A stretch of 64,000 bases of DNA from Brevibacillus sp. JNUCC-41. GTDB taxonomy: Bacteria; Bacillota; Bacilli; Bacillales; DSM-1321. Positions 1 to 10,801 of this stretch are shown here, piece by piece. Below the pieces are notes generated by a model that did no database searches, was not told the DNA's origin, and worked only from the letters and a program-made list of their open reading frames with translations. A program made the translations under genes and the position numbers. Position 1 is the stretch's first letter; each line of letters begins with the position of its first letter. The DNA lies in NCBI RefSeq assembly GCF_014844095.1, contig NZ_CP062163.1:1922001-1986000 (forward strand), read 5' to 3'.

Positions 1-629
1 TTATACGTGCGGTTAAAAATCGCTTTGGTTCGACGAATGAGATGGGTATTTTTGAAATGAAAGAACATGGGTTGGAAGAGGTCGCGAATCCATCGGAAAT
101 ATTCCTTGAAGAACGGTCGCAAGGAGCCTCGGGTTCCACAGTCGTCGCATCCATGGAGGGAACAAGGCCGGTGCTAGTTGAAATTCAAGCATTGATTTCT
201 CCTACGAGTTTTGGCAATCCGAGGCGAATGGCCACGGGAATCGACCACAATCGAGTTTCGCTTTTAATGGCTGTTCTGGAAAAGAGAGTGGGCTTGCTGC
301 TCCAAAACCAAGATGCGTATTTAAAGGTTGCCGGTGGTGTCAAGCTGGATGAACCTGCAATTGATCTCGCTGTCGCAATAAGCATTGCTTCAAGCTTCCG
401 TGATAAACCAACAAACCCTGCTGATTGCATCATTGGTGAAGTGGGGCTGACTGGTGAGGTGAGAAGGGTGTCAAGAATTGAACAAAGGGTGCAGGAAGCA
501 GCAAAATTAGGGTTTGAGCGAGTTATCATACCGGCTAATAATATAGGGGGATGGACCGCGCCGAAAGGTATTAAGATCGTTGGTGTTTCATCGGTTTCGG
601 AGGCTCTTAAACAATCGTTAGGGGGTTAA
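1..629 (+). CDS. radA: DNA repair protein RadA, C-terminal part (5' truncated by window)
   Basis: RadA is a RecA-related ATPase and branch-migration helicase acting in recombinational repair and transformation. The open frame runs from base 3 without a start, so the gene begins before the window. The first residues include the RadA-specific motif K-N-R-F-G (codons from about position 15). The rest is the C-terminal Lon-protease-like domain, with motifs such as [10 protein letters not shown] and [11 protein letters not shown]. It ends 2 bases before disA, as in B. subtilis, which suggests co-transcription. The N-terminal zinc finger and Walker A are outside the window. Confidence 0.95.
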   Translation, partial: IRAVKNRFGSTNEMGIFEMKEHGLEEVANPSEIFLEERSQGASGSTVVASMEGTRPVLVEIQALISPTSFGNPRRMATGIDHNRVSLLMAVLEKRVGLLLQNQDAYLKVAGGVKLDEPAIDLAVAISIASSFRDKPTNPADCIIGEVGLTGEVRRVSRIEQRVQEAAKLGFERVIIPANNIGGWTAPKGIKIVGVSSVSEALKQSLGG

Positions 630-631
630 GT

Positions 632-1705
632 ATGACAGATAAAAAAGGGTATGAGAAAACAAAACTGGAAATTCTTCAAATTGTTGCTCCGGGTACCCCG
701 CTTCGGGAGGGGATTGAAAATGTCCTGAGGGCAAACACGGGTGGTTTGATAGTGGTCGGATATAATGAGAAGGTGCGAGTGATCGTGGATGGCGGCTTCG
801 AAATCAACTGCAGCTGTACCCCCAGCACATTATATGAGTTGGCAAAAATGGACGGAGCCATCATTTTAAATGAAACAGCCGATAAGATCATTTTCGCAAA
901 TGCCCAGCTAGTACCGGATAACAGTACACCGTCCACTGAAACGGGAATGCGGCATAGGACAGCGGAACGTGTGGCAAGGGAGACCAAGTCGCTGGTCATC
1001 GCAATCTCACAACGTCGGAATGTCATCACTTTATATCAAGGCAATTTTCGATACGCCCTTAAAGATATTGGAGTCATACTTGCCAAGGCTAATTTAGCCA
1101 TCCAGACCTTAGAAAAATACAAGGTGGTCCTGCAGCAGAGCATATCGGTTTTAGGAGCGCTCGAGTTTGAGGAAATCGTTACCTATGCCGACCTTTTGCA
1201 AGTATTTCACCGATATGTAATGGTGCTCAGGATCAAGGCGGAGCTATTAACGTACCTTAATGAGCTTGGTACGGAAGGAAGATTGATCCGTTTGCAAATG
1301 AATGAAATCCTGGCAGATATTGAAACGGAAGGAAAATGGCTTATCAAGGATTATACCTCCAGTAATGATGAAGATCCCGAGGAAATCATTTTTAGGCTTC
1401 AAGAGTTGGCCATGCAGGAAAAACTGGACGAAAGCATTCTTCTAAAGGTGCTGGGCTATAATGGATACATACACCTTGATGAGTCAGTACATCCCCGTGG
1501 TTACCGTATTCTTCATAAAATCCCACGCTTGCCGGGTTTGATCATCGAAAATTTAGTGAAACAATTCGGAAGCTTTAGTGAAGTCAATAAAGCTACGGTT
1601 GAAAACCTTGACGATGTGGAGGGCATAGGCGAAGTCCGGGCAAATAAAATCAAAGAAGGACTCCGGATTTTAAAAAATCAGCTTGTCACAAATAGAAGGA
1701 TGTAG
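632..1705 (+). CDS. disA: DNA integrity scanning protein / diadenylate cyclase DisA
   Basis: DisA condenses two ATP into cyclic di-AMP and scans DNA for branched structures, delaying sporulation when damage is found. At 357 aa it is close to the usual length (about 360). The DAC domain carries the catalytic D-G-A (residues 74-76) and R-H-R (107-109) motifs. A helical linker follows, and the C-terminal helix-hairpin-helix DNA-binding domain includes [12 protein letters not shown] near residue 330. The ATG follows the radA stop by 2 bases. The radA-disA pair is the standard Bacillus arrangement, and coupling to RadA fits a shared role in DNA-damage signalling. Confidence 0.97.
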   Translation: MTDKKGYEKTKLEILQIVAPGTPLREGIENVLRANTGGLIVVGYNEKVRVIVDGGFEINCSCTPSTLYELAKMDGAIILNETADKIIFANAQLVPDNSTPSTETGMRHRTAERVARETKSLVIAISQRRNVITLYQGNFRYALKDIGVILAKANLAIQTLEKYKVVLQQSISVLGALEFEEIVTYADLLQVFHRYVMVLRIKAELLTYLNELGTEGRLIRLQMNEILADIETEGKWLIKDYTSSNDEDPEEIIFRLQELAMQEKLDESILLKVLGYNGYIHLDESVHPRGYRILHKIPRLPGLIIENLVKQFGSFSEVNKATVENLDDVEGIGEVRANKIKEGLRILKNQLVTNRRM

Positions 1706-1763
1706 GTGCAGCTGGCCTTTTAAAATTCCCCTGAACTTGCATGAAATTGGTTGGTGTTTATTT

Positions 1764-1792
1764 TTGACACTCAAAACTCAGGGTGCTAGGCT
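1764..1792 (+). promoter_or_regulatory. Candidate sigma-A promoter for yacL
   Basis: TTGACA (1764-1769) and TAGGCT (1787-1792) are separated by 17 bases. A TG at 1784-1785 gives an extended -10. It lies in the 216-base gap between disA and yacL, about 140 bases before the yacL start. Confidence 0.5.
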
Positions 1793-1930
1793 AATATTAC
1801 GAAAAAGAGAAGAAATCATATTTGTAAATCCACTAATTCCTAAGTGAATTTAACGTATATAATGAAAACGAATTTTCGAAGGTTTCATTTTATTTTATTG
1901 GTCAATAATGAGTAGAAGGAGGTGAAAGGG

Positions 1931-3028
1931 ATGTTAAAACGCATTATACAAGCATGCTTCTTAATAGTCGGCGGAACACTTGGTATGTTACTTATTCCAG
2001 AATTATTAATTGTTTTACATGCAGATGATATTGCTTTAATAAACAATCCTTATGTAAGTGTACTGTTGGGTGCCATTATCTTTTATCTTATAACTTTTTG
2101 GGCAGTAGATCATGTGATCTATTTTATGAAGTGGCTGGAGGAACAGCTTGTAAAGATACCAATTACGGATATTATCTTTGGCAGCGTCGGTCTTTTAGTG
2201 GGACTGCTTGCGGCGTTCTTGGTTGGCTCCGCCTTCAGTGCCATCAAGTTTCCGTTTTTTAATACAGTGGTTCCCATCATCCTTACGCTTTTATTTGGTT
2301 ATCTTGGTTTTCAAGTTGGCTTTAAAAAGCGTGATGAGCTATTGAGTTTATTCACGAAAAGCAATAAGAAAAAGAACACTGATGGTGAAGCGAGCGAAGA
2401 CGATGAAGAGGGGTATAGCAAGCGGCTGAAGATTCTCGATACAAGCGTCATCATTGATGGCAGAATTGCGGATATTTGTCAGACAGGCTTTCTCGAGGGT
2501 ACCATAGTCATTCCTCAATTCGTTTTAAACGAACTGCAGCACATTGCCGATTCATCCGATGCTTTGAAAAGGAATCGTGGAAGACGTGGTTTGGATATCT
2601 TGAATCGCATTCAAAAAGACCTGCCGATTAAAGTGGAGATGTACGAGGGGGATTTTGAAGACATTCAGGAAGTGGACAGTAAACTAGTGAAACTTGCCAA
2701 AATATCGGGCGGAATGGTCGTTACCAATGATTTCAACTTGAACAAAGTATGCGAGTTTCAAAATGTGGCGGTCCTTAATATCAATGACCTTGCCAATGCC
2801 GTAAAACCTGTTGTTCTTCCTGGGGAAGAGATGAATGTTCAGGTCATCAAGGACGGGAAAGAGCAGAATCAGGGCATCGCTTATTTGGATGATGGCACCA
2901 TGATCGTTGTCGAGGGCGGCCGTGACCATATCGGGAAACGCATCGATGTACTTGTCACAAGTGTATTGCAAACTTCGGCAGGCCGTATGATATTCGCTAA
3001 ACCGAAACTATTAGAAAAAGCATTATAA
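1931..3028 (+). CDS. yacL: Membrane-anchored PIN/TRAM domain protein YacL
   Basis: Conserved Bacillus protein of 365 aa, probably an RNase-type PIN protein tethered to the membrane. The N-terminal ~140 residues hold four hydrophobic membrane segments. A charged linker (K/E/D-rich, about 145-160) follows, then a PIN domain starting at [11 protein letters not shown] (first Asp about residue 170), and a C-terminal TRAM RNA-binding domain. I chose ATG 1931 because it sits 7 bases after AGGAGGTGA; a GTG at 1922 lies inside that Shine-Dalgarno. Its biochemical activity is not established, and the RNase idea rests on the PIN fold. It starts the yacL-ispD-ispF run. Confidence 0.9.
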   Translation: MLKRIIQACFLIVGGTLGMLLIPELLIVLHADDIALINNPYVSVLLGAIIFYLITFWAVDHVIYFMKWLEEQLVKIPITDIIFGSVGLLVGLLAAFLVGSAFSAIKFPFFNTVVPIILTLLFGYLGFQVGFKKRDELLSLFTKSNKKKNTDGEASEDDEEGYSKRLKILDTSVIIDGRIADICQTGFLEGTIVIPQFVLNELQHIADSSDALKRNRGRRGLDILNRIQKDLPIKVEMYEGDFEDIQEVDSKLVKLAKISGGMVVTNDFNLNKVCEFQNVAVLNINDLANAVKPVVLPGEEMNVQVIKDGKEQNQGIAYLDDGTMIVVEGGRDHIGKRIDVLVTSVLQTSAGRMIFAKPKLLEKAL

Positions 3029-3049
3029 AGAAGAGTAGGAGAAACCGTT

Positions 3050-3736
3050 ATGTTTTATGAAGTAGTGATACCTGCAGCTGGACAAGGCAAAAGAATGAAG
3101 GCGGGCAAGAATAAACTTTTTATTGAACTATCGGGTATCCCGATTATTGTTTATACACTGCGTGTCTTCGAAGAAGATCCTGACTGTCGGGGAATCATCC
3201 TTTCGATAAACCCGACAGAAAAGGATTATTTCAGTCAATTGATTGCAGCATATGGGCTTAAAAAGGTCAAGAAACTGGTCGTGGGTGGCAAGGAGCGCCA
3301 ACAAAGCGTTTATAATGGACTGCAACATGCAGGAGAAGAAATCGTCCTGGTCCACGACGGTGCCCGCCCTTTTATCAATGTTGGGCAAATCAGTGAATTG
3401 ACTACTGCCGCCTCCCTTCATGGAGGTGCCGTAATTGCAGTGCCCGTTAAGGATACGATTAAAAAAGCGTCAAACAATAAGGTAGTGGAAACAGTGGAAC
3501 GATCAAGCTTGTGGGCGGTACAAACTCCACAAGCTTTTCGTGTATCCATATTGAAAAGTGCGTATGAACAGGCTGAAGCTGAAGCATTTTTAGGGACGGA
3601 TGATGCAAGTTTGCTAGAGCGGATCAATGAACAGGTAGTTATTATTGAGGGCAATTATGATAATATTAAAATTACGACTCAGGAAGACCTTTATTTTGCA
3701 GAAGCGATTTTACATAAACAACATGGAAAACGATGA
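3050..3736 (+). CDS. ispD: 2-C-methyl-D-erythritol 4-phosphate cytidylyltransferase
   Basis: IspD transfers CMP from CTP to MEP, the third step of the non-mevalonate isoprenoid pathway. It is 228 aa, typical for the family. The N-terminal nucleotide-binding loop [10 protein letters not shown] (residues 8-17) and the H-D-G-A-R-P-F motif in the middle are both intact. The start follows a GTAGGAGA Shine-Dalgarno. The adjacent ispF catalyses a step two reactions later, and the start of its open frame overlaps the ispD end, indicating translational coupling. Confidence 0.97.
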   Translation: MFYEVVIPAAGQGKRMKAGKNKLFIELSGIPIIVYTLRVFEEDPDCRGIILSINPTEKDYFSQLIAAYGLKKVKKLVVGGKERQQSVYNGLQHAGEEIVLVHDGARPFINVGQISELTTAASLHGGAVIAVPVKDTIKKASNNKVVETVERSSLWAVQTPQAFRVSILKSAYEQAEAEAFLGTDDASLLERINEQVVIIEGNYDNIKITTQEDLYFAEAILHKQHGKR

Positions 3737-3750
3737 TTGGGGAGAATGAT

Positions 3751-4230
3751 ATGTTTAGAATAGGACAAGGATATGACGTTCATCAGCTTGTGGAGGGGAG
3801 ACCTTTGATTATTGGCGGGATTACGATTCCGTATGAGAAAGGCTTGCTAGGTCATTCGGATGCGGATGTCCTTCTGCATACAGTTGCTGATGCCTGTTTG
3901 GGGGCAATTGGTGCAGGGGATATCGGTAAGCATTTTCCGGATACCGATCCTGAATTTAAAGATGCCGATTCGGCAAAACTGCTGCAGTATATTTGGGCGA
4001 TCGTAAAAAAAGAAGGATATTCCCTAGGCAATGCGGACTGTACAATCATTGCACAAAGCCCGAAAATGGCACCGTATATTGAGGAAATGCGCGGCAGGAT
4101 TGCTGAACTTTTAGATGCGTCGATAGACAGAATTAATGTAAAGGCGACCACTACCGAGAAACTTGGTTTTACAGGCAGGAGCGAAGGGATCGCGGCACAG
4201 GCTGTGGTTTTATTGGTTAAATCAAACTAA
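3751..4230 (+). CDS. ispF: 2-C-methyl-D-erythritol 2,4-cyclodiphosphate synthase
   Basis: IspF cyclises CDP-ME 2-phosphate to MEcPP with release of CMP in the MEP pathway. It is 159 aa, the usual length. The metal-binding D-V-H (residues 9-11, in G-Q-G-Y-D-V-H) and the H-S-D-A-D-V motif are present, as is the C-terminal [13 protein letters not shown]-x-E-G signature. I prefer ATG 3751, preceded by GGGGAGA, over an in-frame ATG at 3733 that overlaps ispD and lacks its own binding site. Confidence 0.97.
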   Translation: MFRIGQGYDVHQLVEGRPLIIGGITIPYEKGLLGHSDADVLLHTVADACLGAIGAGDIGKHFPDTDPEFKDADSAKLLQYIWAIVKKEGYSLGNADCTIIAQSPKMAPYIEEMRGRIAELLDASIDRINVKATTTEKLGFTGRSEGIAAQAVVLLVKSN

Positions 4231-4320
4231 TTTCGTTTTTAGAGTGGATGCCTTTATCCCAATGTATTTAAATGATAATATATACAATAGAATAGAACGA
4301 CTGGGAGGTCTATATATATC

Positions 4321-5778
4321 ATGAGCAGCGATATTCGAGTTCGCTATGCACCGAGTCCGACTGGACATTTACATATTGGTAATGCACGGACTGCTTTATT
4401 TAATTATTTATACGCACGAAATAAAGGCGGGAAATTCATCATCCGAATTGAAGATACCGACCAAAAGAGAAATATTGAGGGCGGAGAGGAAAGTCAGCTT
4501 AAATATTTGAAATGGCTTGGTATGGATTGGGATGAAGGTGTTGATGTTGGCGGTGAATTCGGACCATATCGTCAATCCGAAAGGAACGACCTTTATCAGG
4601 AATTGTATCAAGAGCTTTTAGATAAGGGTTTGGCATATAAATGCTATTGTACGGAAGAAGAGCTTGAGGCAGAACGTGAAGGACAGGTCGAGCGGAATGA
4701 AACGCCAAAATATTCAGGGAAGTGCAAGCATTTAACTGAAGAAGAGCAAGCGGAACTAGTGGCCCAAGGAAGAAAACCGAGCATTCGCTTTGCTGTTCCA
4801 GCAGGGAAGGTCCTTACTTTCAATGATATGGTTAAGGACGAGGTTTCGTTTGAAGCGGATGGCTTTGGTGATTTTGTCATCGTTAAAAAAGATGGCATTC
4901 CAACCTACAACTTTGCAGTGGCCGTCGATGATCACTTGATGAAGATTTCCCATGTCCTTCGCGGTGATGATCATATCTCCAATACCCCAAAACAACTGAT
5001 GATTTATGAAGCTTTCGGCTGGGAACCGCCGGTATTCGGACATATGACGCTGATTGTAAACGAAAGCAGGAAGAAACTGAGTAAACGTGATGAGTCCATC
5101 ATTCAATTCATTGAGCAATATGAAGAGCTTGGTTATGTACCTGAAGCTTTATTCAATTTCATTACATTACTAGGATGGTCTCCGGTCGGGGAAGAAGAGA
5201 TTTTCACGAAGGAAGAATTTATTAATCTTTTCGATGCTGATCGGCTGTCTAAGTCACCTGCGCTTTTTGATAAACAAAAGCTTACATGGATGAATAACCA
5301 ATATGTGAAGCAACTGGACGGAAATCGTGCAGTGGAATTGTCAATGCCTCACTTAATTAAAGCCGGGAAGGTTTCAGAGACACTGACCGCTGAAGAAGAA
5401 GAGTGGGTACATGGACTAGTTTCCCTTTTTCAAGAGCAGATGAGCTATGGAGCGGAAATAGTCGAGCTATCTGAACTGTTTTTCAAGGATGAGGTCGTGT
5501 TCGAGGAAGATGCCAAGGAAGTACTGGCTGAAGAACAGGTGCCGGAAGTCATGAAAGCTTTCCTTCAGGAGATCGATGGCCTTGAAGAATTTAACGCAGA
5601 CGACATCAAGAAGTCGATTAAAGCCGTACAAAAAAGCACAGGCCATAAAGGGAAAAAATTATTCATGCCGATAAGGGCGGCCGTCACGGGTCAAACACAT
5701 GGTCCTGACTTGCCTAAGGCGATTTCATTACTCGGCAAGGAAAAAATTAAACAGCGTATTCAGAGTATTTTATATTAA
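4321..5778 (+). CDS. gltX: Glutamate--tRNA ligase
   Basis: Class I aminoacyl-tRNA synthetase charging tRNA-Glu (and, in Bacillus, mischarging tRNA-Gln, which GatCAB then amidates). It is 485 aa. The HIGH-type motif is H-I-G-N (residues 18-21) after P-S-P-T-G, and the KMSKS-type motif is K-L-S-K-R around residue 255. The start lies after CTGGGAGG. No glutaminyl-tRNA synthetase is seen in the window, although a tRNA-Gln gene is (62046), consistent with the indirect route. It precedes the cysteine T-box and the cysE-cysS genes, as in B. subtilis. Confidence 0.98.
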   Translation: MSSDIRVRYAPSPTGHLHIGNARTALFNYLYARNKGGKFIIRIEDTDQKRNIEGGEESQLKYLKWLGMDWDEGVDVGGEFGPYRQSERNDLYQELYQELLDKGLAYKCYCTEEELEAEREGQVERNETPKYSGKCKHLTEEEQAELVAQGRKPSIRFAVPAGKVLTFNDMVKDEVSFEADGFGDFVIVKKDGIPTYNFAVAVDDHLMKISHVLRGDDHISNTPKQLMIYEAFGWEPPVFGHMTLIVNESRKKLSKRDESIIQFIEQYEELGYVPEALFNFITLLGWSPVGEEEIFTKEEFINLFDADRLSKSPALFDKQKLTWMNNQYVKQLDGNRAVELSMPHLIKAGKVSETLTAEEEEWVHGLVSLFQEQMSYGAEIVELSELFFKDEVVFEEDAKEVLAEEQVPEVMKAFLQEIDGLEEFNADDIKKSIKAVQKSTGHKGKKLFMPIRAAVTGQTHGPDLPKAISLLGKEKIKQRIQSILY

Positions 5779-5828
5779 CAATTTGTCAAAAATGTAATAT
5801 AGTATTTAATAATCTTACAAAAGAACGC

Positions 5829-6095
5829 GTAGATGGGGAGAAGTAAGTAAACGAAGCTTTTTAGAGAGAACCATAACCTGCTGAAAGTGGTTCAGGCCTC
5901 TCGTTTTCTGAAATGCACCCTTGAGTCCTTTGCTGAACTAACCTATAGTAGGCACAGGCGGAATGCCCTCCGTTACAGGGATTAAAGTTGGGGATGAAAA
6001 AACAGGAAAAAGCTTTACCTGATTCGTACATTCCAAACAGAGTGGAACCGCGCTTAAAGCGTCTCTGTCTATTTGGACAGAGGCGCTTTTTTATA
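5829..6095 (+). promoter_or_regulatory. T-box riboswitch (cysteine type) with terminator, upstream of cysE-cysS
   Basis: The conserved T-box sequence AGAGTGGAACCGCG is at 6039-6052. A terminator follows: 6056-6069 pairs with 6076-6089 (14 bp, one G-U), then a T-run. The stem I region begins around 5840. A TGC triplet at 5914-5916, flanked by A-rich and ACC bases as in specifier loops, fits tRNA-Cys. Uncharged tRNA-Cys would stabilise the antiterminator and allow cysE-cysS transcription. A weak promoter (TTGTCA 5783-5788 with an AT-rich -10 near 5807) may drive the leader separately from gltX. Confidence 0.9.
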
Positions 6096-6153
6096 TGCTT
6101 TAAAAGCTTCAAAGGGGATGTTGGAAAATTACGCAACATAGGGGGGAATCATT

Positions 6154-6804
6154 TTGTTAAAGATGTTTAAAGAAGATATCGAAGTGGTTTTTGATCAAGA
6201 TCCTGCTGCGCGCAGCTATTTGGAAGTCATATTGACGTACGCGGGTTTACATGCGATTTGGAGTCATAGGATGGCTCACGCACTATTTAAGAAGAAATTC
6301 TTTTTCCTGGCAAGAAGTATATCTCAGATCAGTCGGTTTTTTACCGGTATTGAAATTCATCCAGGGGCTACGATTGGCCGTCGTTTCTTCATTGACCATG
6401 GAATGGGGATCGTCATTGGCGAAACTTGTGAAATTGGCGACAATGTATCTGTCTTTCAAGGTGTAACCCTTGGGGGGACAGGAAAGGAAAAGGGAAAACG
6501 TCATCCTACGATAAAGGATAACGTTTTGATTGCCACAGGAGCAAAAGTGCTGGGTTCCATCACTGTTGGGGAAAACTCAAAAATCGGTGCAGGATCGGTC
6601 GTTTTAAAGGAAGTGCCACCAAATTCCACAGTGGTGGGCATTCCAGGTAAAGTGGTCATTCAAGATGGTATCAAAATCAACAAAGATCTAAATCATTGTG
6701 ATCTTCCTGATCCAATTGCTGATCGCTTTAAGGAATTGGATAGTGAAATCAGGGCCTTAAGAGCGAAGATGGCTGAAGAGAAGCAGAAGGAAAGGAGCCT
6801 ATAA
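6154..6804 (+). CDS. cysE: Serine O-acetyltransferase
   Basis: CysE acetylates L-serine from acetyl-CoA to O-acetylserine, the committed step of cysteine synthesis. It is 216 aa. An N-terminal helical region precedes left-handed beta-helix hexapeptide repeats, with [10 protein letters not shown] and G-M-G-I-V-I-G-E-T marking the active site and [15 protein letters not shown] the acetyl-CoA region. I chose TTG 6154, 8 bases after AGGGGGG; the ATG at 6163 would be too far from it. The gene lies directly behind the T-box and 1 base before cysS, so cysteine synthesis and charging are co-regulated. Confidence 0.96.
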   Translation: MLKMFKEDIEVVFDQDPAARSYLEVILTYAGLHAIWSHRMAHALFKKKFFFLARSISQISRFFTGIEIHPGATIGRRFFIDHGMGIVIGETCEIGDNVSVFQGVTLGGTGKEKGKRHPTIKDNVLIATGAKVLGSITVGENSKIGAGSVVLKEVPPNSTVVGIPGKVVIQDGIKINKDLNHCDLPDPIADRFKELDSEIRALRAKMAEEKQKERSL

Positions 6805-6805
6805 T

Positions 6806-8203
6806 ATGGCGATTAAAATATATAACACAGCTACAAGAAAAAAGGAAACCTTCGTCCCGATGGAAGAGGGAAAGGTGAAGATGTACGTATGCGGACCCAC
6901 TGTCTATAATTACATTCATATTGGTAATGCAAGACCGGCAATCGTATTCGATACCGTTCGTAGGTATTTGGATTACCGTGGATATGATGTGCAATTCGTT
7001 TCGAACTTTACGGATGTGGATGATAAGCTGATTCGTGCGGCAAAAGAATTGGGGGAAGATGTCCCAACCATATCAGAGCGTTTCATCAAGGCTTATTTTG
7101 AAGACGTGTCGGCATTGGGCTGCAAAAAAGCCGATGCTCACCCAACCGTAATGGAGAACATGGATGCAATCATTGAATTCATCTCGGCATTAATTGAGAA
7201 AGGATTCGCTTATGAATCTGAAGGGGATGTGTATTACCGAACTCGTAAGTTTGAGGGGTATGGAAAACTTTCACATCAGTCCATCGATGAGCTGAGAGTG
7301 GGGGCGCGTATTGAAATAGGGGAGAAAAAACAAGATGCCCTTGATTTTGCCCTTTGGAAAACGGCAAAGGATGATGAAATATCTTGGGAAAGCCCATGGG
7401 GTAAGGGGCGTCCTGGCTGGCATATCGAATGCTCCGCAATGGTCAAAAAGTATTTGGGCGATACAATCGATATTCATGCAGGAGGTCAAGATCTAGCTTT
7501 CCCTCATCATGAAAATGAAATTGCACAATCTGAAGCATTGACGGGTAAGCCCTTTGCGAATTATTGGATGCATAACGGGTATATAAATATTGAGAATGAA
7601 AAAATGTCTAAGTCCTTAGGCAATTTCGTCCTTGTGCATGACATCATCCAGAAGCACGATCCACAAGTGTTACGCTTCTTTATGTTATCTGTACATTACC
7701 GTCATCCCATCAATTATAGTGAAGAAGTGCTTGAAAATGTAAAGGCGTCCCTCGATCGCTTAAGGACATCTTATCAAAACTTAAAGCATCGCCTTCAAGT
7801 TAGTGACGGATTGACTGAGAATAATGATGTTTGGTTAGGGAAGCTGAATGAATTACATGAACAATTCATTAAGGAAATGGACGATGATTTCAACACAGCT
7901 AATGCAATATCCATGCTCTTTGAACTTTCCAAACAGGCAAATTATTACTTGATGGAGAAAAACACCGACAAGGAAGTGATTGATGCTTTCCTTGATAAAT
8001 TCAGCATCCTATTTTCTGTCCTAGGTTTGTCCCTTGAAGAAGATGGGCTTTTGGATGAAGAAATTGAAGGCTTGATACAGCAGAGAATTCAAGCGCGGAA
8101 AGACCGCAATTTTGGGTTATCTGATGAAATTCGTGATCGATTGAAAAACATGAATATCATATTAGAGGATACCCCTCAAGGTACAAGATGGAAAAGAGGG
8201 TAA
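6806..8203 (+). CDS. cysS: Cysteine--tRNA ligase
   Basis: Class I synthetase charging tRNA-Cys. It is 465 aa, the usual length. Visible motifs are C-G-P-T-V-Y (first zinc ligand Cys), the HIGH variant H-I-G-N-A-R, the zinc-binding G-W-H-I-E-C-S and H-H-E-N-E segments, and a perfect K-M-S-K-S. The ATG follows AAAGGAG. It sits one base after cysE and shares its T-box control. It is followed after 3 bases by mrnC, so the operon probably continues. Confidence 0.98.
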   Translation: MAIKIYNTATRKKETFVPMEEGKVKMYVCGPTVYNYIHIGNARPAIVFDTVRRYLDYRGYDVQFVSNFTDVDDKLIRAAKELGEDVPTISERFIKAYFEDVSALGCKKADAHPTVMENMDAIIEFISALIEKGFAYESEGDVYYRTRKFEGYGKLSHQSIDELRVGARIEIGEKKQDALDFALWKTAKDDEISWESPWGKGRPGWHIECSAMVKKYLGDTIDIHAGGQDLAFPHHENEIAQSEALTGKPFANYWMHNGYINIENEKMSKSLGNFVLVHDIIQKHDPQVLRFFMLSVHYRHPINYSEEVLENVKASLDRLRTSYQNLKHRLQVSDGLTENNDVWLGKLNELHEQFIKEMDDDFNTANAISMLFELSKQANYYLMEKNTDKEVIDAFLDKFSILFSVLGLSLEEDGLLDEEIEGLIQQRIQARKDRNFGLSDEIRDRLKNMNIILEDTPQGTRWKRG

Positions 8204-8206
8204 TTA

Positions 8207-8629
8207 ATGCTTCATTACGATAGTAAGGTAGATGCAAAAATGCTGAACAGTCTTGCTTTAGCATATATAGGTGATGCTGTATACGAAACGTATATACGGC
8301 ATCACCTCATTCAAAAAGGAGCGGTCAAGCCCAATCTGCTCCACAAAAAAGCTACATCTTTTGTAGCTGCTAAAGCGCAAAATAAAATCATCCACTTTTT
8401 CCTGGAGTCAGATTGGTTATCGGAAGAGGAATCCGCTGTCGTTCGGCGCGGCCGAAATGCAAAATCCGGTACGGTACCGAAGAACACAGATGTGCAAACG
8501 TATCGCTACAGTACAGCCTTCGAGGCACTTATTGGATTTTTGTATTTATCCGGTCGAAAAGAAAGAATGGAAGAACTCATCAAAAAATCCATTGAATACA
8601 TTGAAGAAGAAAAGGGGAGTAACCCATGA
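8207..8629 (+). CDS. mrnC: Mini-ribonuclease III
   Basis: MrnC is a dimeric RNase III catalytic domain without a dsRNA-binding domain; it matures 23S rRNA ends. It is 140 aa. The RNase III signature appears as Y-I-G-D-A-V-Y-E, with the catalytic Asp at residue 23 as in the B. subtilis enzyme. The matching E-A-L-I-G-F-L-Y motif near residue 110 supplies the second acidic pair. It overlaps rlmB by 4 bases (ATGA), which suggests translational coupling of two rRNA-processing or modification genes. Confidence 0.95.
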   Translation: MLHYDSKVDAKMLNSLALAYIGDAVYETYIRHHLIQKGAVKPNLLHKKATSFVAAKAQNKIIHFFLESDWLSEEESAVVRRGRNAKSGTVPKNTDVQTYRYSTAFEALIGFLYLSGRKERMEELIKKSIEYIEEEKGSNP

Positions 8630-9369
8630 GCGAAGAATATATCATTGGCAGAAACCCCGTATTGGAAGCACTTCGCTCCGAACGGGATATTAATAAAATT
8701 TGGATAGCCGAGGGCTCGCAAAAAGGTTCGATGCAACCACTCATCGGTCTGGCGAAGGAGAAGAAGGTATTCGTCCAAATCGTACCAAAGAAAAAAATTG
8801 ACCAAATGGCAGAAGGCATCCATCAAGGCGTTATCGCGCAAGTGGCCGCATATGAATATGTGGAGCTGGATGACTTATTCGCAAGAGCGGCTGATCGGGA
8901 CGAAGCACCTTTTTTCATGATTCTTGATGAAGTTGAAGATCCGCATAATTTAGGTTCGATCATGAGGACGGCTGATGCAGTCGGGGCTCATGGAATCATC
9001 ATCCCAAAAAGAAGAGCGGTGGGCCTGACGGCGACAGTGGCAAAAGCTTCGACGGGTGCAATCGAATATATTCCGGTAGCTCGCGTTACAAATTTGGCAA
9101 GAGCGGTGGAAGAGTTGAAAGAGCGAGGGGTATGGATAGTCGGTACCGATGCGAAAGGCAGCGATGATTACCGTAACATGGACGGAAAGATGCCTATCGG
9201 ACTTGTTATCGGCAGCGAAGGAAAAGGCATGGCCCGGTTAATGAAGGATAAATGTGATTTTCTCATCCGTCTCCCTATGGCAGGACAAGTAACTTCGTTA
9301 AATGCATCGGTAGCGGCCGGTTTATTGATGTATGAGGTTTATAGAAAAAGAAATCCTCTAGGGCAATGA
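8626..9369 (+). CDS. rlmB: SpoU/TrmH-family 23S rRNA 2'-O-methyltransferase (RlmB type)
   Basis: SAM-dependent ribose 2'-O-methyltransferase of the SPOUT (trefoil-knot) class. It is 247 aa. An N-terminal L30e-like substrate-binding domain (first ~80 residues, [11 protein letters not shown]) precedes the three SpoU motifs: [20 protein letters not shown] and L-N-A-S-V-A-A-G. Methylation of G2251-type positions is inferred from family; the exact B. subtilis target of this ortholog (YacO) is less certain. It starts inside the mrnC stop. Confidence 0.93.
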   Translation: MSEEYIIGRNPVLEALRSERDINKIWIAEGSQKGSMQPLIGLAKEKKVFVQIVPKKKIDQMAEGIHQGVIAQVAAYEYVELDDLFARAADRDEAPFFMILDEVEDPHNLGSIMRTADAVGAHGIIIPKRRAVGLTATVAKASTGAIEYIPVARVTNLARAVEELKERGVWIVGTDAKGSDDYRNMDGKMPIGLVIGSEGKGMARLMKDKCDFLIRLPMAGQVTSLNASVAAGLLMYEVYRKRNPLGQ

Positions 9370-9373
9370 TGAA

Positions 9374-9883
9374 ATGAATATTCTGTTGGTGGACGGTTAT
9401 AACATTATTGGAGCTTGGCCGGAACTGAGAGAATTAAAAGAACGGGATCTTGCTGCTGCAAGAGATCGGCTGATAGAAATGATGGCAGAATATCAAGCAT
9501 TTACCGGATACCGTGTAATTGTCGTATTTGACGCTCAATATGTTCAGGGAATTGCCCGCATATTCAAAAATCACAAAGTTGACGTAATTTTTACAAAAGA
9601 AAATGAAACTGCGGATGAAAGAATAGAAAAGATGGCCATTGAACTGAATAATGTCAAAACGCAAATTCAAGTGGCTACCTCTGACTTCACGGAACAGTGG
9701 GTGATCTTTGGCCAAGGGGCCCTAAGGAAATCCGCTCGTGAACTGCTTATTGAAATGGAAGAAATTCAAGGCGAAATTAAGAAAGATGTAAGAAAAACAA
9801 CGACTATAAGACCCGTGGCCAAAATTCCTTTAAGTGAAGAAGTGGCAGAAATTTTCGAAAAATGGCGCCGGGGTAAAATTTGA
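9374..9883 (+). CDS. rae1: Ribosome-associated A-site endonuclease Rae1 (NYN domain)
   Basis: Formerly YacP. Rae1 is a PIN-like NYN endoribonuclease that enters the ribosomal A site and cleaves certain mRNAs during translation. It is 169 aa. Acidic catalytic residues are visible in L-L-V-D-G-Y-N-I-I-G (residues 4-13), V-V-F-D-A and E-T-A-D-E-R-I-E. The start follows the rlmB stop by 4 bases. The segment mrnC-rlmB-rae1 groups three ribosome or RNA-related enzymes. Position and length match the B. subtilis gene. Confidence 0.93.
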   Translation: MNILLVDGYNIIGAWPELRELKERDLAAARDRLIEMMAEYQAFTGYRVIVVFDAQYVQGIARIFKNHKVDVIFTKENETADERIEKMAIELNNVKTQIQVATSDFTEQWVIFGQGALRKSARELLIEMEEIQGEIKKDVRKTTTIRPVAKIPLSEEVAEIFEKWRRGKI

Positions 9884-9887
9884 ACCA

Positions 9888-9917
9888 TTGACGGGTAAAA
9901 TTTACCTGCTGTATAAT
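9888..9917 (+). promoter_or_regulatory. Sigma-A promoter for sigH
   Basis: TTGACG (9888-9893) and a perfect TATAAT (9912-9917) are spaced by 18 bases, starting right after the rae1 stop. In B. subtilis the sigH promoter is sigma-A dependent and repressed by AbrB, so AbrB control is a reasonable inference here. Confidence 0.7.
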
Positions 9918-9950
9918 ATTTCTATCTGAGTCAGGTCAGGGGGATATAAT

Positions 9951-10601
9951 GTGGGTCTCAAATTCGGAATGAAGCTGAACGAAAAGTATCTGCAGTTTGA
10001 GGATGATGAATTGATAGGGTTGGTGCACACTGGAGACAGTGAAGCGCTGGATTATTTGATCCAAAAATATCGTAATTTTGTAAGAGCGAAGGCAAGGACT
10101 TATTTCTTGATTGGTGCCGATAAGGAAGACATCGTGCAAGAAGGTATGATTGGTTTATATAAAGCCGTCCGTGATTTTAAAGGGGATAAGTTATCTTCTT
10201 TTAAAGCATTTGCAGAACTATGCATTACGAGGCAGATCATTACAGCTATCAAAACAGCAACACGTCAAAAACATATTCCGCTCAATTCCTATGTTTCCCT
10301 GGACAAGCCCATTTATGATGAGGAATCGGACCGAACTCTAATGGATATCATATCCGGTACGAAAGTTTTGGACCCGGAAGAACTGATCATCAACCAAGAA
10401 GAGTTTGACGATATCGAATTAAAGATGGCCGAGCTCCTGAGTGATCTTGAGAGAAAAGTGTTAGCTCTTTACCTGGATGGACAAACCTACCAAGAAATTT
10501 CGGAAGAGTTGAACCGGCATGTTAAGTCAATCGACAACGCCCTTCAACGGGTGAAAAGAAAGCTCGAGCGCTATCTGGAAGTAAGGGAAATCAGTTTATA
10601 A
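9951..10601 (+). CDS. sigH: RNA polymerase sigma factor SigH (Spo0H)
   Basis: Sigma-H directs early sporulation and competence promoters such as spo0A, spo0F and kinA. It is 216 aa. Region 2 is clear: A-L-D-Y-L-I-Q-K-Y-R-N-F-V-R, D-I-V-Q-E-G-M-I-G-L-Y-K, then A-F-A-E-L-C-I-T-R-Q-I. The C-terminal region 4 HTH contains Y-Q-E-I-S-E-E-L-N-R-H-V-K-S-I-D. I chose the GTG at 9951 after CAGGGGG; the ATG 2 bases upstream is out of frame. It follows its own promoter and lies before the rpmG-secE-nusG run, as in B. subtilis. Confidence 0.97.
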   Translation: MGLKFGMKLNEKYLQFEDDELIGLVHTGDSEALDYLIQKYRNFVRAKARTYFLIGADKEDIVQEGMIGLYKAVRDFKGDKLSSFKAFAELCITRQIITAIKTATRQKHIPLNSYVSLDKPIYDEESDRTLMDIISGTKVLDPEELIINQEEFDDIELKMAELLSDLERKVLALYLDGQTYQEISEELNRHVKSIDNALQRVKRKLERYLEVREISL

Positions 10602-10738
10602 TCCCTCCGCTTTTTCCGCTTAATTTCATCTGTCCCTTCTCCACATGGAAGTTTATTATTCACTAAAATTTTAAATGGATGTTAAGTAACCGAAGTTTTG
10701 ATTTATTGTGTCCATAATGGGTGAAACCCGCTTTGATA

Positions 10739-10767
10739 TTGACAATAAAAAACAGCCGTGATAAGGT
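10739..10767 (+). promoter_or_regulatory. Candidate sigma-A promoter for rpmG-secE
   Basis: TTGACA (10739-10744), 17-base spacer, TAAGGT (10762-10767) with TG at 10759-10760. It lies 35 bases before the rpmG start in the gap after sigH. The rest of that gap (10602-10738) shows no other feature. Confidence 0.5.
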
Positions 10768-10801
10768 TTTATGGATATAGTAGATAGGATAGGTGTATCT
10801 A

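Noticed and set aside
5861-6170. Open frames on both strands upstream of cysE
   Set aside because: They lie within the T-box leader, whose conserved RNA motifs explain the sequence.
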